From NCBI RefSeq assembly GCF_000375525.1, contig NZ_AQXC01000004.1:1-64000 (forward strand): a DNA stretch of 64,000 bases, given 5' to 3'. Below the pieces are notes generated by a model, which saw nothing but the letters and a program-made list of their open reading frames with translations, did no database searches and had not been told where the DNA came from. The translations under genes were made by a program, and so were the position numbers. Below, in pieces: positions 35,665 to 44,241 of this stretch (position 1 is its first letter; each line of letters opens with the position of its first letter). Origin of the DNA: Corynebacterium propinquum DSM 44285. GTDB taxonomy: Bacteria > Actinomycetota > Actinomycetes > Mycobacteriales > Mycobacteriaceae.

Positions 35665-37569
35665 ATGGCTCAAGGACGGATCCCCGATAGTGATATTCAG
35701 GCAATCCGCGAACGCGCAGCTATCGACGAGATCGTCGGCGAGTATGTACAGCTGAAAAGCGCGGGGCATGATTCGTTGAAGGGCCTGTCACCGTTTAAAG
35801 ACGAAAAGACGCCGTCGTTCCATGTGCGCCCGCAGCGCGGCTATTATCACTGCTTTTCTTCCGGCAAGGGCGGCGATGTTTTCAGCTTCCTCATGGAAAT
35901 GGAGCAGCTGAGCTTCCCGGAGGCGGTGGAAGCCGTCGCGGAAAAGATCGGTTATCACATCACGTACCAGGGCGGAACCACTGGTGGACGGCGGGAAAAA
36001 CCTGGTACCCGCCAGCGCCTGATCCAAGCCAATCGCGTGGCGCACGAGTTCTATCGTGAGCAGCTCGAAACAGAGCAGGCGCGCACCGGGCGCGAGTTTT
36101 TGCTGGACCGCGGGTTTTCGCGCGAGCAGATTTACGAGTTTGAAATTGGTTATGCCCCGGCTGGGTGGGACACGATGACCAAGCACCTGCTGCGCAAGGG
36201 CTTCGAGTTCGACGAGCTGGAAAAGGCAGGCCTGTCAAAGATGGGCAAGCGCGGCCCGATAGACCGTTTCCACCGCCGTTTGCTGTGGCCCATCAAGGAT
36301 ATCGCCGGCAACGTGATTGGTTTTGGTGCGCGCAAGCTTTTCGACGACGACAAGCTAGGCAAATACATGAACACCCCGGATACCATGCTGTATCACAAAT
36401 CCAAGGTGTTGTTTGGCCTGGACATGGCGAAAAAACATATCGCTGCTGGCCACCAGGCCGTGGTCGTGGAAGGCTATACCGATGTCATGGCGATGCATGC
36501 CGCCGGGGTAAAAACCGCGATCGCTGCCTGTGGTACCGCTTTTGGTCAGGACCACTTGCAGGTGATCCGCCGGTTGATGCTGGACGATAATTATTTCAAT
36601 GGTGAGCTGATCTATACCTTCGACGGCGACGAGGCCGGGCAGAAGGCTGCGCTGCGGGCGTTTTCTGGCGAACAGAAATTTTCCGGGCAGTCCTTTGTGG
36701 CTATTGCCCCGCCGGGGATGGACCCGTGCGATCTGCGCCTGGAGCGTGGCGACGCCGCGGTGCGGGATTTGGTGGCTGACCGCATCCCGATGTTCGAGTT
36801 CGTGATTCAGTCCATTTTGGCCAGCCACAAGTTGGATACAGCGGAGGGCCGCTTGCAGGCTTTACGACGAACCGTGCCGGTGGTTGCCGGGATTCGTGAC
36901 AAACCACTGCAGATGGAATACGCGCGGCGGTTGTCTGGCTGGGTCGGCTGGGAAAGCCCGGATGAGGTCGTCGCACAGGTGCGCAAGGAATCTGCGAAGG
37001 TACAGAACCCACAGGAAGCGGTGAAGCGTGCGCGTCGGTTTGATAATGACAGCCAGCGTGATGCCCGGCAGGATAAGCCCGGCATCGTCGCGCCGAACCC
37101 GCGGGATACGTATTTGTGGCCGCAGCGCGAATCGCTGAAACTGGCGCTGCAGTACCCGCAACACGTCGGCGAGTATTTCGACGGCTTGGGTGAGGACGTG
37201 TTCAGCAACGAGGCCTACCGGGCGGTGCGGGCTGCGATTTACCAGGCCGGGGGAGTAGCCAATGCCAGCGACGGTGTCGACTGGATCGCCGCGGTGGCCG
37301 AGCACATGGCGGATTTGGTGGGCCGCTCGCTGGTGTCGGAACTTGCTGTAGAAGAGATCCGCTACGCGAATGCGGGGCTGGAGGCTTACGTCGACATGGT
37401 GTTATCCCGGTTGCAGGAAGCGCGGGTGGGCGATCAGATTGCGCAGTTGAAAGCGCAGCTACAGCGCATGCGCCCGAGCGACGATGAGCAAACCTACCAC
37501 TCTTTGTTCGCTGATTTGGTGGCGCTGGAGCAGGCGCGCCGGGACCTGATTGCGCGCGCGTTTCGGTAG
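35665..37569 (+). CDS. dnaG: DNA primase DnaG with degenerate zinc-binding domain
   Basis: 634 residues. N-terminal CHC2-type domain (~1-100), catalytic core with TOPRIM motifs VVVEGYTDVMAMHAAG and FDGDEAGQKAAL, and a C-terminal DnaB-interacting domain. It makes RNA primers for replication. In typical DnaG the first domain binds zinc through C-x2-H ... C-x2-C (LCPFH ... HCFGC). Here the equivalents read LSPFK ... HCFSS, so three of four ligands are replaced and only one Cys remains. The fold-defining surroundings (DEKTPSFHVRPQRGYYHCF, GKGGDVFSF) are intact, so the gene is surely functional. Confidence 0.95.
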   Translation: MAQGRIPDSDIQAIRERAAIDEIVGEYVQLKSAGHDSLKGLSPFKDEKTPSFHVRPQRGYYHCFSSGKGGDVFSFLMEMEQLSFPEAVEAVAEKIGYHITYQGGTTGGRREKPGTRQRLIQANRVAHEFYREQLETEQARTGREFLLDRGFSREQIYEFEIGYAPAGWDTMTKHLLRKGFEFDELEKAGLSKMGKRGPIDRFHRRLLWPIKDIAGNVIGFGARKLFDDDKLGKYMNTPDTMLYHKSKVLFGLDMAKKHIAAGHQAVVVEGYTDVMAMHAAGVKTAIAACGTAFGQDHLQVIRRLMLDDNYFNGELIYTFDGDEAGQKAALRAFSGEQKFSGQSFVAIAPPGMDPCDLRLERGDAAVRDLVADRIPMFEFVIQSILASHKLDTAEGRLQALRRTVPVVAGIRDKPLQMEYARRLSGWVGWESPDEVVAQVRKESAKVQNPQEAVKRARRFDNDSQRDARQDKPGIVAPNPRDTYLWPQRESLKLALQYPQHVGEYFDGLGEDVFSNEAYRAVRAAIYQAGGVANASDGVDWIAAVAEHMADLVGRSLVSELAVEEIRYANAGLEAYVDMVLSRLQEARVGDQIAQLKAQLQRMRPSDDEQTYHSLFADLVALEQARRDLIARAFR

Positions 37570-37644
37570 TAAGTTGGCGCGGGTCGGGGGGTTGTGTTTA
37601 GCAGCCTTCCTTGCAGTTAGACCTTACGGGCTGGTCCTTATTAG

Positions 37645-37929
37645 CTAGTCTTCGTCGTGTTCGTAGATGCGGTCTGCTTCTGCGTGACCGTCGTAATCAT
37701 CGTGGTCGCGGCGGCCGTTTTTGCCAGCGCGCAAGTCTTTGATTTCACGCATACGTGGTTCTGGGTCCAGCTTGTTTGCGATGGCTTTGCGTGTAGAGCG
37801 AGCCACGGACTGGGTGACCGGGGAGTTAATGGCCTTTTCGTAAGCGCCTTTGATCTGGTGGAACCGCTTTCGGCCCGCCTTCGTGCCGAAGACGTATCCC
37901 GCGGTGGCACCGACGACGAACTGAATCAT
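37645..37929 (-). CDS. Small YtxH-like protein
   Basis: 94 residues from ATG 37929 (AAGGA upstream). It begins MIQFVVGATAGYVFGTKAGRK, the short hydrophobic start of YtxH-like proteins. A helical basic middle and a charged, His/Asp-rich tail (DHDDYDGHAEADRIYEHDED) follow. Family members are small, membrane-associated and of unclear role. Stands alone between dnaG and the Fic gene. Confidence 0.65.
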   Translation of the reverse strand: MIQFVVGATAGYVFGTKAGRKRFHQIKGAYEKAINSPVTQSVARSTRKAIANKLDPEPRMREIKDLRAGKNGRRDHDDYDGHAEADRIYEHDED

Positions 37930-38001
37930 GGTGAAACGTTTCCTTTTTCCTTGCGTTGCGCACAAGCCTGCGCAGTGACGTGCAATGAACTGGGCTCTAG
38001 C

Positions 38002-39331
38002 CTACCTGTCTCGAGGGGCAGGTGGTGTGGGGATGTTGGGGATTCCACCGCGGCGTGGTGGGGAGAGTTTGGTGTTAAACCTGGTGCTTGCTAGCTGCCG
38101 CTCTGCCGCGCTGACCAGAGCAAAAGCATCCATGGCGAGGAATGCATGGATATTCTTGCCGACGCTGCGCCTGGTCAGTATTTTTAGGCTTGTTAGCTCG
38201 TTCAGCGCTGCTCGGGCAGTATTTGCCGATACGCCATATGCCTGCGCAACGAGGTCGACAGTCAGCATTGGCTGCGAGATCAGTGATGATAACAAGCGGG
38301 CGGTTAAAGAATCTGTACGCACCTTGCGTTCAGAACTTCTGGAACACGAAAATTTTTCATTCCATTCTGTCTGTAATTCGTTGATGTCGTCGAATAGTCG
38401 TTGTGCTTCATCGGCTGCGATATCGGCTGCAGTGAGAAATGTGTCGACCCATGCTGCGAGTGCTGTATCGCAGCATCTTGTGTCCACAGTGGAGTTGCGT
38501 GTTTCGTCGTCGAGGGCACGAAAAGCACTAAGCCCGGCAAGATATTTATCCGACCACGTCGCCAAGACCATGCTGAGTGGCAGGATTGGCGACGGACATA
38601 AGCCTCTTCTTTGCAGGATTGTGTGAATAACCGCTCGACCTACGCGCCCATTGCCATCAGCAAAGGGGTGAATGGTTTCGAATTGGGCGTGTGCGATTGC
38701 TGCTTGAATGAGCGGGCCGTGTGCTGCACCGTTAATGAATCGTATTAAGTCTTCTAGCAAATCCGGGACATAGATGGGTGGGGGGTGGTACAAATTCCGC
38801 ATCTAATGGATGCCAATCTGAGCCACCGATCCAGTTCTGCTGCTTGCGGATACCATGAAGTTCGCTGCGTGCGATGATGGTTCGCTGCATGGTTAGCAAT
38901 CTTTCGAGGCTAAATTTTTCAGCGCTGGTGTCTGTTGCTTCAATGTCATCGAGTATTTTGACATTTGCGGCAACTGCGCGTGCAGTATCGGTGACTTTCA
39001 CGATGCGGTCGTCAGAATCCGACAATTCCGCAATGGCAACTTTGTCCGCAGCTGGTGCTAATCCTTCGATACGGGAGGACGAGACCGCTTCTGAGCGGAG
39101 CAAAAAACGAGTGACGCCTTCGAGACCTTTATGGGCGGGAGCTGCGGCAAGATTCCGAATTTTGTGTTCGACCTGGGCGGCTTTTAGCGATAGTTCTTCG
39201 GGGATATGTAAATCCCTGTGCGCGAGGAGCTCAGGTAAATAAGCACGGTAAGTACCGGCAATCCGATCCCGGCGAGTCGGGGCAGTATCTGCAGGCGTCC
39301 AGTGTAGTTCGATCCATCGTGGTAGTGGCAT
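38002..39331 (-). pseudogene. Fic-domain AMPylase with C-terminal winged helix, frameshifted at a G6 run
   Basis: Two overlapping frames give one Fic protein. The first (from ATG 39331) carries the N-terminal Fic_N part and the inhibitory helix motif SSRIEGL. The second holds the catalytic motif HPFADGNGRVGR and, at the C-terminus, a winged helix (MLTVDLVAQAYGVSANTARAALNEL). They join if one base is removed from the run of six G (38780-38785), restoring VPPPPIYVPDLLEDL. Fic proteins transfer AMP to targets; many are class II toxins held by their own inhibitory helix. As written the gene is off. The run may be a sequencing error, a dead gene, or a phase-variation switch. Confidence 0.85.
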
Positions 39332-39713
39332 TCGAGTTTCCTTTCTGTCACAACCTTAATACTTTTCCTTGTGTTCATCCGGTCGCCAGTACAAGTTTAA
39401 GTATTAAACTTGTACTGCTTTCTTTATGAGCACAAGTTAAGTCAGCTTTGTTGGCTCATGGGGTGGAGACATCTGGCAGCGAAGAGATGCCTGGTTATGA
39501 AGGCGCGCCTAGCTGTTTTAAGGCAAGTGTAACCACGGTCATGTCATATACTCTTGTGATATATGCCCCACATTTTGGGGTTTGAGTACCTAGTTGACGT
39601 GTCACTAAAGGTATACTCGCTAAACGTGTCGAGCTGGAGTTCTCAGAGGCTAGACACCGCCTCCCCAGCAAACGTTGGGAAAACTCACAAGACTCATAAG
39701 AAGGGTTGAAGAC
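39332..39713. other. Fic / lipoprotein divergent intergenic region
   Basis: No gene. It holds the 31-bp palindrome described separately, a partial extra half-site GCACAAGTTAA (~39430-39441), and a TATACT box at 39611-39616 that may serve the lipoprotein gene at 39714 about 100 bases downstream. Confidence 0.5.
39387..39417. promoter_or_regulatory. Perfect 31-bp palindrome upstream of fic, candidate operator
   Basis: Arms CAGTACAAGTTTAA (39387-39400) and TTAAACTTGTACTG (39404-39417), 14 bp and fully complementary, flank a GTA centre. The site is about 56 bases upstream of the Fic start and could bind the Fic protein's own winged helix or another regulator. Confidence 0.6.
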
Positions 39714-40187
39714 ATGAAATCGAATAATTTCCGCCGCGTTTCCATCGCAGCTGCAACCGCCGCTCTGGGCCTGACCCTCGCAGCCTGCAGCAATGGTGGT
39801 AGCTCCGCCCCAGTGACCGTCACTGAGACCGCTGCACCGGCAGATCAGAGCAGCCAGAGCAACCAGAATGGTGGCAAGGAAACTGTCACCGTTACCCCTG
39901 GTGCCGACGCTAACGCGAATGGCGGCAATGCTGGTCAGGCTGGCCAGGCTGGTGGCAACGCTGCTACCAACGATCTGCCAACCGAAATCACCGGTTACTC
40001 CGGTGAAGCAGAGCGTGACTTGACCGAAGAGCGTCTGACCAAGGACGAAGTAGCTCAGGTTCTGCAGCGTGCCCACAATGGCGAAGGAAAGGTCAAGTGG
40101 GACAACGACGGCTACTGGGAAGTTGAAGTTGGTGGCGTCGACATCGACATCGACCAGAACGGCCTGGTGCTGAACGTCGACCGCTAA
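39714..40187 (+). CDS. Lipoprotein of unknown function
   Basis: 157 residues from ATG 39714 (AGAAGG 6-7 bases upstream). Signal peptide with lipobox LTLAAC (Cys ~25), a Thr/Gln/Gly/Asn-rich linker (~26-85, NANGGNAGQAGQAGGNAA), then a compact C-terminal domain of ~70 residues. That domain reads LTKDEVAQVLQRAHNGEGK and ends DIDIDQNGLVLNVDR, which recalls the PepSY fold. A strong terminator follows at 40263. Probably a cell-surface protein; role unknown. Confidence 0.75.
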   Translation: MKSNNFRRVSIAAATAALGLTLAACSNGGSSAPVTVTETAAPADQSSQSNQNGGKETVTVTPGADANANGGNAGQAGQAGGNAATNDLPTEITGYSGEAERDLTEERLTKDEVAQVLQRAHNGEGKVKWDNDGYWEVEVGGVDIDIDQNGLVLNVDR

Positions 40188-40262
40188 GAGGTCACCAGGC
40201 TTTTGCATAGGCTTTGTGACTATGCAGAGCATTCAATAATTGGTTCTTTTGGGAACCCAGCG

Positions 40263-40303
40263 AAACCGCCCGATGTGCATGCAGCGCACCGGGCGGTTTT
40301 CTT
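40263..40303 (+). terminator. Rho-independent terminator after the lipoprotein gene
   Basis: Stem AAACCGCCCG / CGGGCGGTTT (40263-40272, 40290-40299) with a GTGC/GCAC inner pairing, followed by TCTTATT. Confidence 0.85.
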
Positions 40304-40391
40304 ATTGCCAATTTGCTTTAGACTCTAGGAGTCGGGAATGAGAAAACGGTGTGTTCCGAATTCGGCAACGAGGGAGTCAGGACCGAAGCAT

Positions 40392-41318
40392 ATGAAAACG
40401 GACGTTGCGATCATCGGCGGCGGGTTTGCAGGAACCTCGGCTGCTATTACGTTGGCACGAGCTAATCGCTCGGTGGTGCTCGTGGATTCAGGGAAGCCAC
40501 GAAATAGATATGCTGAGCATGCGCACGGAATATTGGGGTTTGATGCTGCCTCACCGTCCGAAATGCTGGATGCAGGACACCGCGAGTTTCTATCTTTTTG
40601 TGGGAAGATCGTGGAAGCGTCAGCTACCTCGCTGACAGCGGATGTGCACTCTACGCGGGCAAACACAATCAGCTGGCAGGTAGTGCTTTCAAACGGTGAG
40701 ATGATTCATGCCCGGCAAGTACTCGTCGCAACGGGGATTGCTGACAAATTACCTGCTGTTTCCGGATTGCACGAGCTTTGGGGTTCCCGAATCTTCCACT
40801 GTCCGTATTGCCATGGGTACGAGATTCGGAAGAAAAAACTTGTCGTCGTTGGAGGGGAAAATCCCGGGTTTACCTTTCGGATTACTAAGCTGCTCTCGAA
40901 ATGGACTGGCGACATCACGTTTTATCCCAATGGGCTGGATCTTTCTGAGCAAGAACAGGACAGTATGGAAAGGCTGGGGATTACCATTGACCCACACACG
41001 GTGCGCGCGGTGTCGAAATCCAGCCAGTATGAAGCGGGAATAACGGTGCAAACGGATGCGCGTGAAATCGACTACGAAGCGTGTTTTACTGGGCCCGATT
41101 TCATGCCTAACGATGGGCTTCTGCGTGACGCTGGCTGCGCTGTGGACGGTGGCTGGGTGATTACGGAAGCGGGAAAGACTTCGCAGAACGGAATATGGGC
41201 TGCGGGCAATGTAATTAGCTCTCCGGATCAAATTCCGCAAGCTATGGGAGCAGGTGCCGCGGTGGCGATCAAGATCGACCAGTATATGTTCGACCAAGAC
41301 CTGCCGGTTATCGATTAG
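40392..41318 (+). CDS. Thioredoxin-reductase-like FAD/NAD(P) oxidoreductase
   Basis: 308 residues from ATG 40392. N-terminal FAD-binding IIGGGFAGTSAAITLARA, redox motif FHCPYCHGYEI (CPYC), the second nucleotide-binding part VVVGGENPGF (degenerate GxGxxG) and the C-terminal GIWAAGNVISSP for FAD. The CxxC places it in the TrxR-like group that includes small-molecule dithiol oxidases, not proven to be TrxB. A longer open frame begins at 40338 but gives a poor N-terminus. Its partner is not adjacent. Confidence 0.8.
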   Translation: MKTDVAIIGGGFAGTSAAITLARANRSVVLVDSGKPRNRYAEHAHGILGFDAASPSEMLDAGHREFLSFCGKIVEASATSLTADVHSTRANTISWQVVLSNGEMIHARQVLVATGIADKLPAVSGLHELWGSRIFHCPYCHGYEIRKKKLVVVGGENPGFTFRITKLLSKWTGDITFYPNGLDLSEQEQDSMERLGITIDPHTVRAVSKSSQYEAGITVQTDAREIDYEACFTGPDFMPNDGLLRDAGCAVDGGWVITEAGKTSQNGIWAAGNVISSPDQIPQAMGAGAAVAIKIDQYMFDQDLPVID

Positions 41319-41442
41319 CCCCATGTAGCAGGGGGTGGTGCGCCAAATCGTGGATGTAAGAAATCGCTCAAAACCCCACGACAATTCCAAGACATGTGGC
41401 GTGAATTCCGCCTCTTTTTAAGCGTGCCCAAGGGCGACGAAA

Positions 41443-41476
41443 CCCCGCTGAACAGCGAATTCGCTGCTCAACGGGG
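41443..41476 (-). terminator. Hairpin downstream of tRNA-Asn
   Basis: CCCCG / CGGGG outer stem with CTGAACAGCG facing CGCTGCTCAA (one or two mismatches) and an AATT loop, 11 bases beyond the tRNA 3' end; on the minus strand it is followed by TTTCG. Confidence 0.7.
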
Positions 41477-41486
41477 CTATGTATTG

Positions 41487-41559
41487 CTCCTCCAACTGGG
41501 CTCGAACCAGTGACCCTTCGATTAACAGTCGAATGCTCTGCCAACTGAGCTATGGAGGA
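41487..41559 (-). tRNA. tRNA-Asn (GTT)
   Basis: 73-nt cloverleaf on the minus strand. Acceptor TCCTCCA/TGGAGGA, anticodon stem TTCGA/TCGAA with loop CTGTTAA (anticodon GTT), and T-loop GGTTCGAGCCC. The 3' CCA is not encoded. Confidence 0.95.
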
Positions 41560-41849
41560 ATATTGCTGACGACTTCCGGCTTGACCTGCGATTCAGAGTC
41601 TCTCTGAACTTTTCGGTCTGTGCCTTCCGGCGCAACGGTGATTAACTATATAAGCGTATTTAATACAGCGCAAATCGCCAGCTTAACTATGGTTTTTCGG
41701 CCTTTATTACTTCCTGCCATAGCGCAATACTGTGACGTTGGCCGAGACTGGAATTTTTCGCGGACTCATACCGTTGCGAAGGAATGTAAGGCCTACCGAA
41801 TCATCACATGGCAGACCAACTAAACCCGAGAAGAAAGGTCTAGACACGA
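41560..41849. other. Spacer between tRNA-Asn and the RclA-like gene
   Basis: No convincing gene; a 67-codon frame at 41620-41823 has no protein-like features. The RclA-like gene has GAAAGG about 8 bases before its ATG. No RclR-type regulator gene is nearby. Confidence 0.45.
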
Positions 41850-43232
41850 ATGAGTGAGAACATGAACGTCGACGTTCTAGTCATTGGCTTCGGCAAAGCC
41901 GGAAAAACCATCGCTATGAAACGAGCCGCAGCAGGCGACCGCGTCGCCCTCGTTGAGCAGTCCAGCGCGATGTACGGCGGAACCTGCATCAACATTGGCT
42001 GCGTGCCGACGAAAGCCTTGCTTACCGACGCAGAAAGCCACCACACTAAGCCAACCGCCGATGACTCCACGGCCTTTGCGCAAGCCATCCAACGCCGTGG
42101 CACTCTGACCTCCAAAATGAACCAGATCAACCTGGACCTTGCGAAAGACAAAGGCGTCATTGTCGTTGACGGCCACGCCAGCTTCGTCAGTGAGAAAACC
42201 GTGGAAGTTACCGGTGGTGACGATCGTCTGGAGATCACTGGCGAGACCGTCATCATCAACACCGGCGCTGAGCCGGTTGTTCTGCCACTGCCAGGCGCAG
42301 ACCTGGAGCGCGTCATTGACTCCACGCAGGCGCAGCAGTTGGACGAGCGCCCAGATTCCTTGCTCATCGTGGGCGGTGGCCCTATCGGCATGGAATTCGC
42401 AACCTACTTCGCGAAGTTCGGCACCAAGGTGACCGTGGTCGATACCGTCGACAAGCCATTTGCCAACTTTGATCGCGACATCGCAGAACACGTCGGCACG
42501 ATCATGGACAACTTGGGCATCACATGGGTGACAGGAGCCCAGGTCACTGAATTCCGTGAAAACGGTGCTGATGCAGTAACAACCGTGTGGAAAGACGGCG
42601 ATGGCAACGAACAGACCGCCGATACCGCGCAGGTGCTGGTCGCTGTTGGGCGCAAACCTGTCACGAAGAATCTCGGCCTGGATAAAGCCGGCATCGAGCT
42701 GACCGAGCGCGGCGCCGTAGCCGTCGACAAGCACCTGCGTACCAACGTCGAAGGCGTTTATGCCGCGGGAGACGTCAATGGTGGGCCACAATTTACCTAC
42801 GTCTCGTTCGACGATCATCGTGTGATTCTTTCGGACCGCTGGGGCGATGGCTCCCGGACGACGGAAAAACGTGTGGTTCCGACGACGACGTTCATCGACC
42901 CGCCGCTGGCGACGGTTGGTTTGGGCGAAGAAGCGGCCCGCGAAGAGGTCGAAGCGCGCGGAAACACTCTGGATGTCAAGGCTGCAGACATCAAGGATAT
43001 TCCTATCATGCCGCGGCCAAAGATCCTGGGTAAGCCAGAAGGCCGTGCGAAGATTCTGGTTGAGCGCGAAACGGACCGCATCGTGGGCGCAACCCTGCTG
43101 TGCGTCGATGCGCAAGAACTGATTAACACGCTAGCGCTGGCGATGTCCGCTGATATTCCGGCTAGCACCGTCGGCAGCGGCATCTACACCCACCCAAGCT
43201 CAAGCGAGGTTTTTAACGCATTGCTGGGGTAG
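41850..43232 (+). CDS. rclA: Pyridine nucleotide-disulphide oxidoreductase, RclA-like
   Basis: 460 residues. FAD motif VIGFGKAGKTIAM, redox pair MYGGTCINIGCVPTKAL (C-x4-C), NAD motif LIVGGGPIGMEFATYF, FAD-binding GVYAAGDVNGGPQFTYVS and the dimer-interface tail IYTHPSSSEVFNALLG. The GFGKAGKT start, the C-x4-C context and QFTYVS are close to what I recall for E. coli RclA, a flavoprotein Cu(II) reductase protecting against hypochlorous acid. Mercuric reductase or mycothione reductase are less likely given those motifs. No partner genes. Confidence 0.83.
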   Translation: MSENMNVDVLVIGFGKAGKTIAMKRAAAGDRVALVEQSSAMYGGTCINIGCVPTKALLTDAESHHTKPTADDSTAFAQAIQRRGTLTSKMNQINLDLAKDKGVIVVDGHASFVSEKTVEVTGGDDRLEITGETVIINTGAEPVVLPLPGADLERVIDSTQAQQLDERPDSLLIVGGGPIGMEFATYFAKFGTKVTVVDTVDKPFANFDRDIAEHVGTIMDNLGITWVTGAQVTEFRENGADAVTTVWKDGDGNEQTADTAQVLVAVGRKPVTKNLGLDKAGIELTERGAVAVDKHLRTNVEGVYAAGDVNGGPQFTYVSFDDHRVILSDRWGDGSRTTEKRVVPTTTFIDPPLATVGLGEEAAREEVEARGNTLDVKAADIKDIPIMPRPKILGKPEGRAKILVERETDRIVGATLLCVDAQELINTLALAMSADIPASTVGSGIYTHPSSSEVFNALLG

Positions 43233-43353
43233 TGGTAGACGGCGATTAATTTGCCGTTATACTTAAACAACAGTTTTGGCACCTCGGCTCGGGCGCTTTT
43301 TCGCAAGGATCCCGCGGAAGAGCTTTTCGGGCCGTGACGTGCGGAGACTGGAA

Positions 43354-43427
43354 GGGGCTATAGCTCAGTCGGTTAGAGCAGTGGACTCATAATCCATTGG
43401 TCGCGGGTTCGAGCCCCGCTGGCCCCA
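43354..43427 (+). tRNA. tRNA with CAT anticodon (elongator Met or Ile2)
   Basis: 74-nt cloverleaf: acceptor GGGGCTA/TGGCCCC, D arm with GTCGGTTAGAGC, anticodon stem GTGGA/TCCAT with loop CTCATAA, T-loop GGGTTCGAGCCCC. A CAT anticodon can be elongator Met or lysidine-modified Ile2; the sequence alone does not settle it, though elongator Met seems likelier. Confidence 0.9.
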
Positions 43428-43614
43428 CAAAAGCCAGGAATTTCGGCGTTGTTTTGCTTCCTTCTCGTCAGGAATAGGCGTGCCAGTGTTGGACACAGTG
43501 CCATGCAAGGAGCTGCCGGGGGTAACCAAGCTGGAATGCAACTGGCGTATCTTTCGAGGTGTATTATCGCGAATAACAACAGCCAACGGGGTTGATTAGG
43601 GCGAAAGGAAGTTG

Positions 43615-44169
43615 ATGACTGATGCAGAAGATTCGGAATTGGCCGGAAATTCGAATCGGGATTCTGTCCCTGTTCGACCTCAAAGGGGAATGGACGATTC
43701 GCCAGATGCAAAAGGCAATGCCAGCCCCGAAGACCGGCGGAAACCTCAATCAGACGCTGACACAAGGGGCGACGCGAGCAAATCGGGAGATTACCCGTTT
43801 CTTCTCGCTCAAATAAGCGCTCATCTGCAAGAAAACCATCTTCATCTTCCAATTGTTGCTCCAGATCAAGAGCAACTTGCGAACATTAAAGAAAATAGCC
43901 CCGAGCTTTATGAAATCTACCTAGACTCAATCCGCAAGGCAGTTGATGCAGATTATATCCAGCGGACCTATCCTTACACTGAGCCAATAAAGACGGTGCA
44001 ATCGGGGCGCCGCTATGGTCTGGCCGCGGTTCTTTCGGTACTTGCTGTTGCGACCATTGCTCTTGTCCTCGGTCACCCAGGATTCGCCACAGCCATTATC
44101 GCTATTGACGTAGTAGCGCTGGCTGCAGTATTCAGTTCTGGTCGTGACCGAGGAACACCAAACGAGTAG
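43615..44169 (+). CDS. Small membrane protein resembling DUF2335
   Basis: 184 residues from ATG 43615 (AAAGGA upstream). A disordered polar first ~65 residues, then a helical stretch (HLPIVAPDQEQLANIKENSPEL), and two C-terminal membrane helices (GLAAVLSVLAVATIALVLG and FATAIIAIDVVALAAVFSS). The order 'P-x-P-x-x-x-L ... long helix ... paired membrane helices' fits DUF2335, whose function is unknown. A second such gene lies at 46640, on the other side of the GCS2 and DinB genes. Confidence 0.6.
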   Translation: MTDAEDSELAGNSNRDSVPVRPQRGMDDSPDAKGNASPEDRRKPQSDADTRGDASKSGDYPFLLAQISAHLQENHLHLPIVAPDQEQLANIKENSPELYEIYLDSIRKAVDADYIQRTYPYTEPIKTVQSGRRYGLAAVLSVLAVATIALVLGHPGFATAIIAIDVVALAAVFSSGRDRGTPNE

Positions 44170-44241
44170 GGCGCGTCATTGCTGTGCCTGGCTCGTCCCA
44201 TCGACATATTCTCAGGGACGTAAGGCACAACCAAAAGTGGC

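Noticed and set aside
41620-41823. 67-codon frame between tRNA-Asn and the RclA-like gene
   Set aside because: No start signal and no protein-like pattern.
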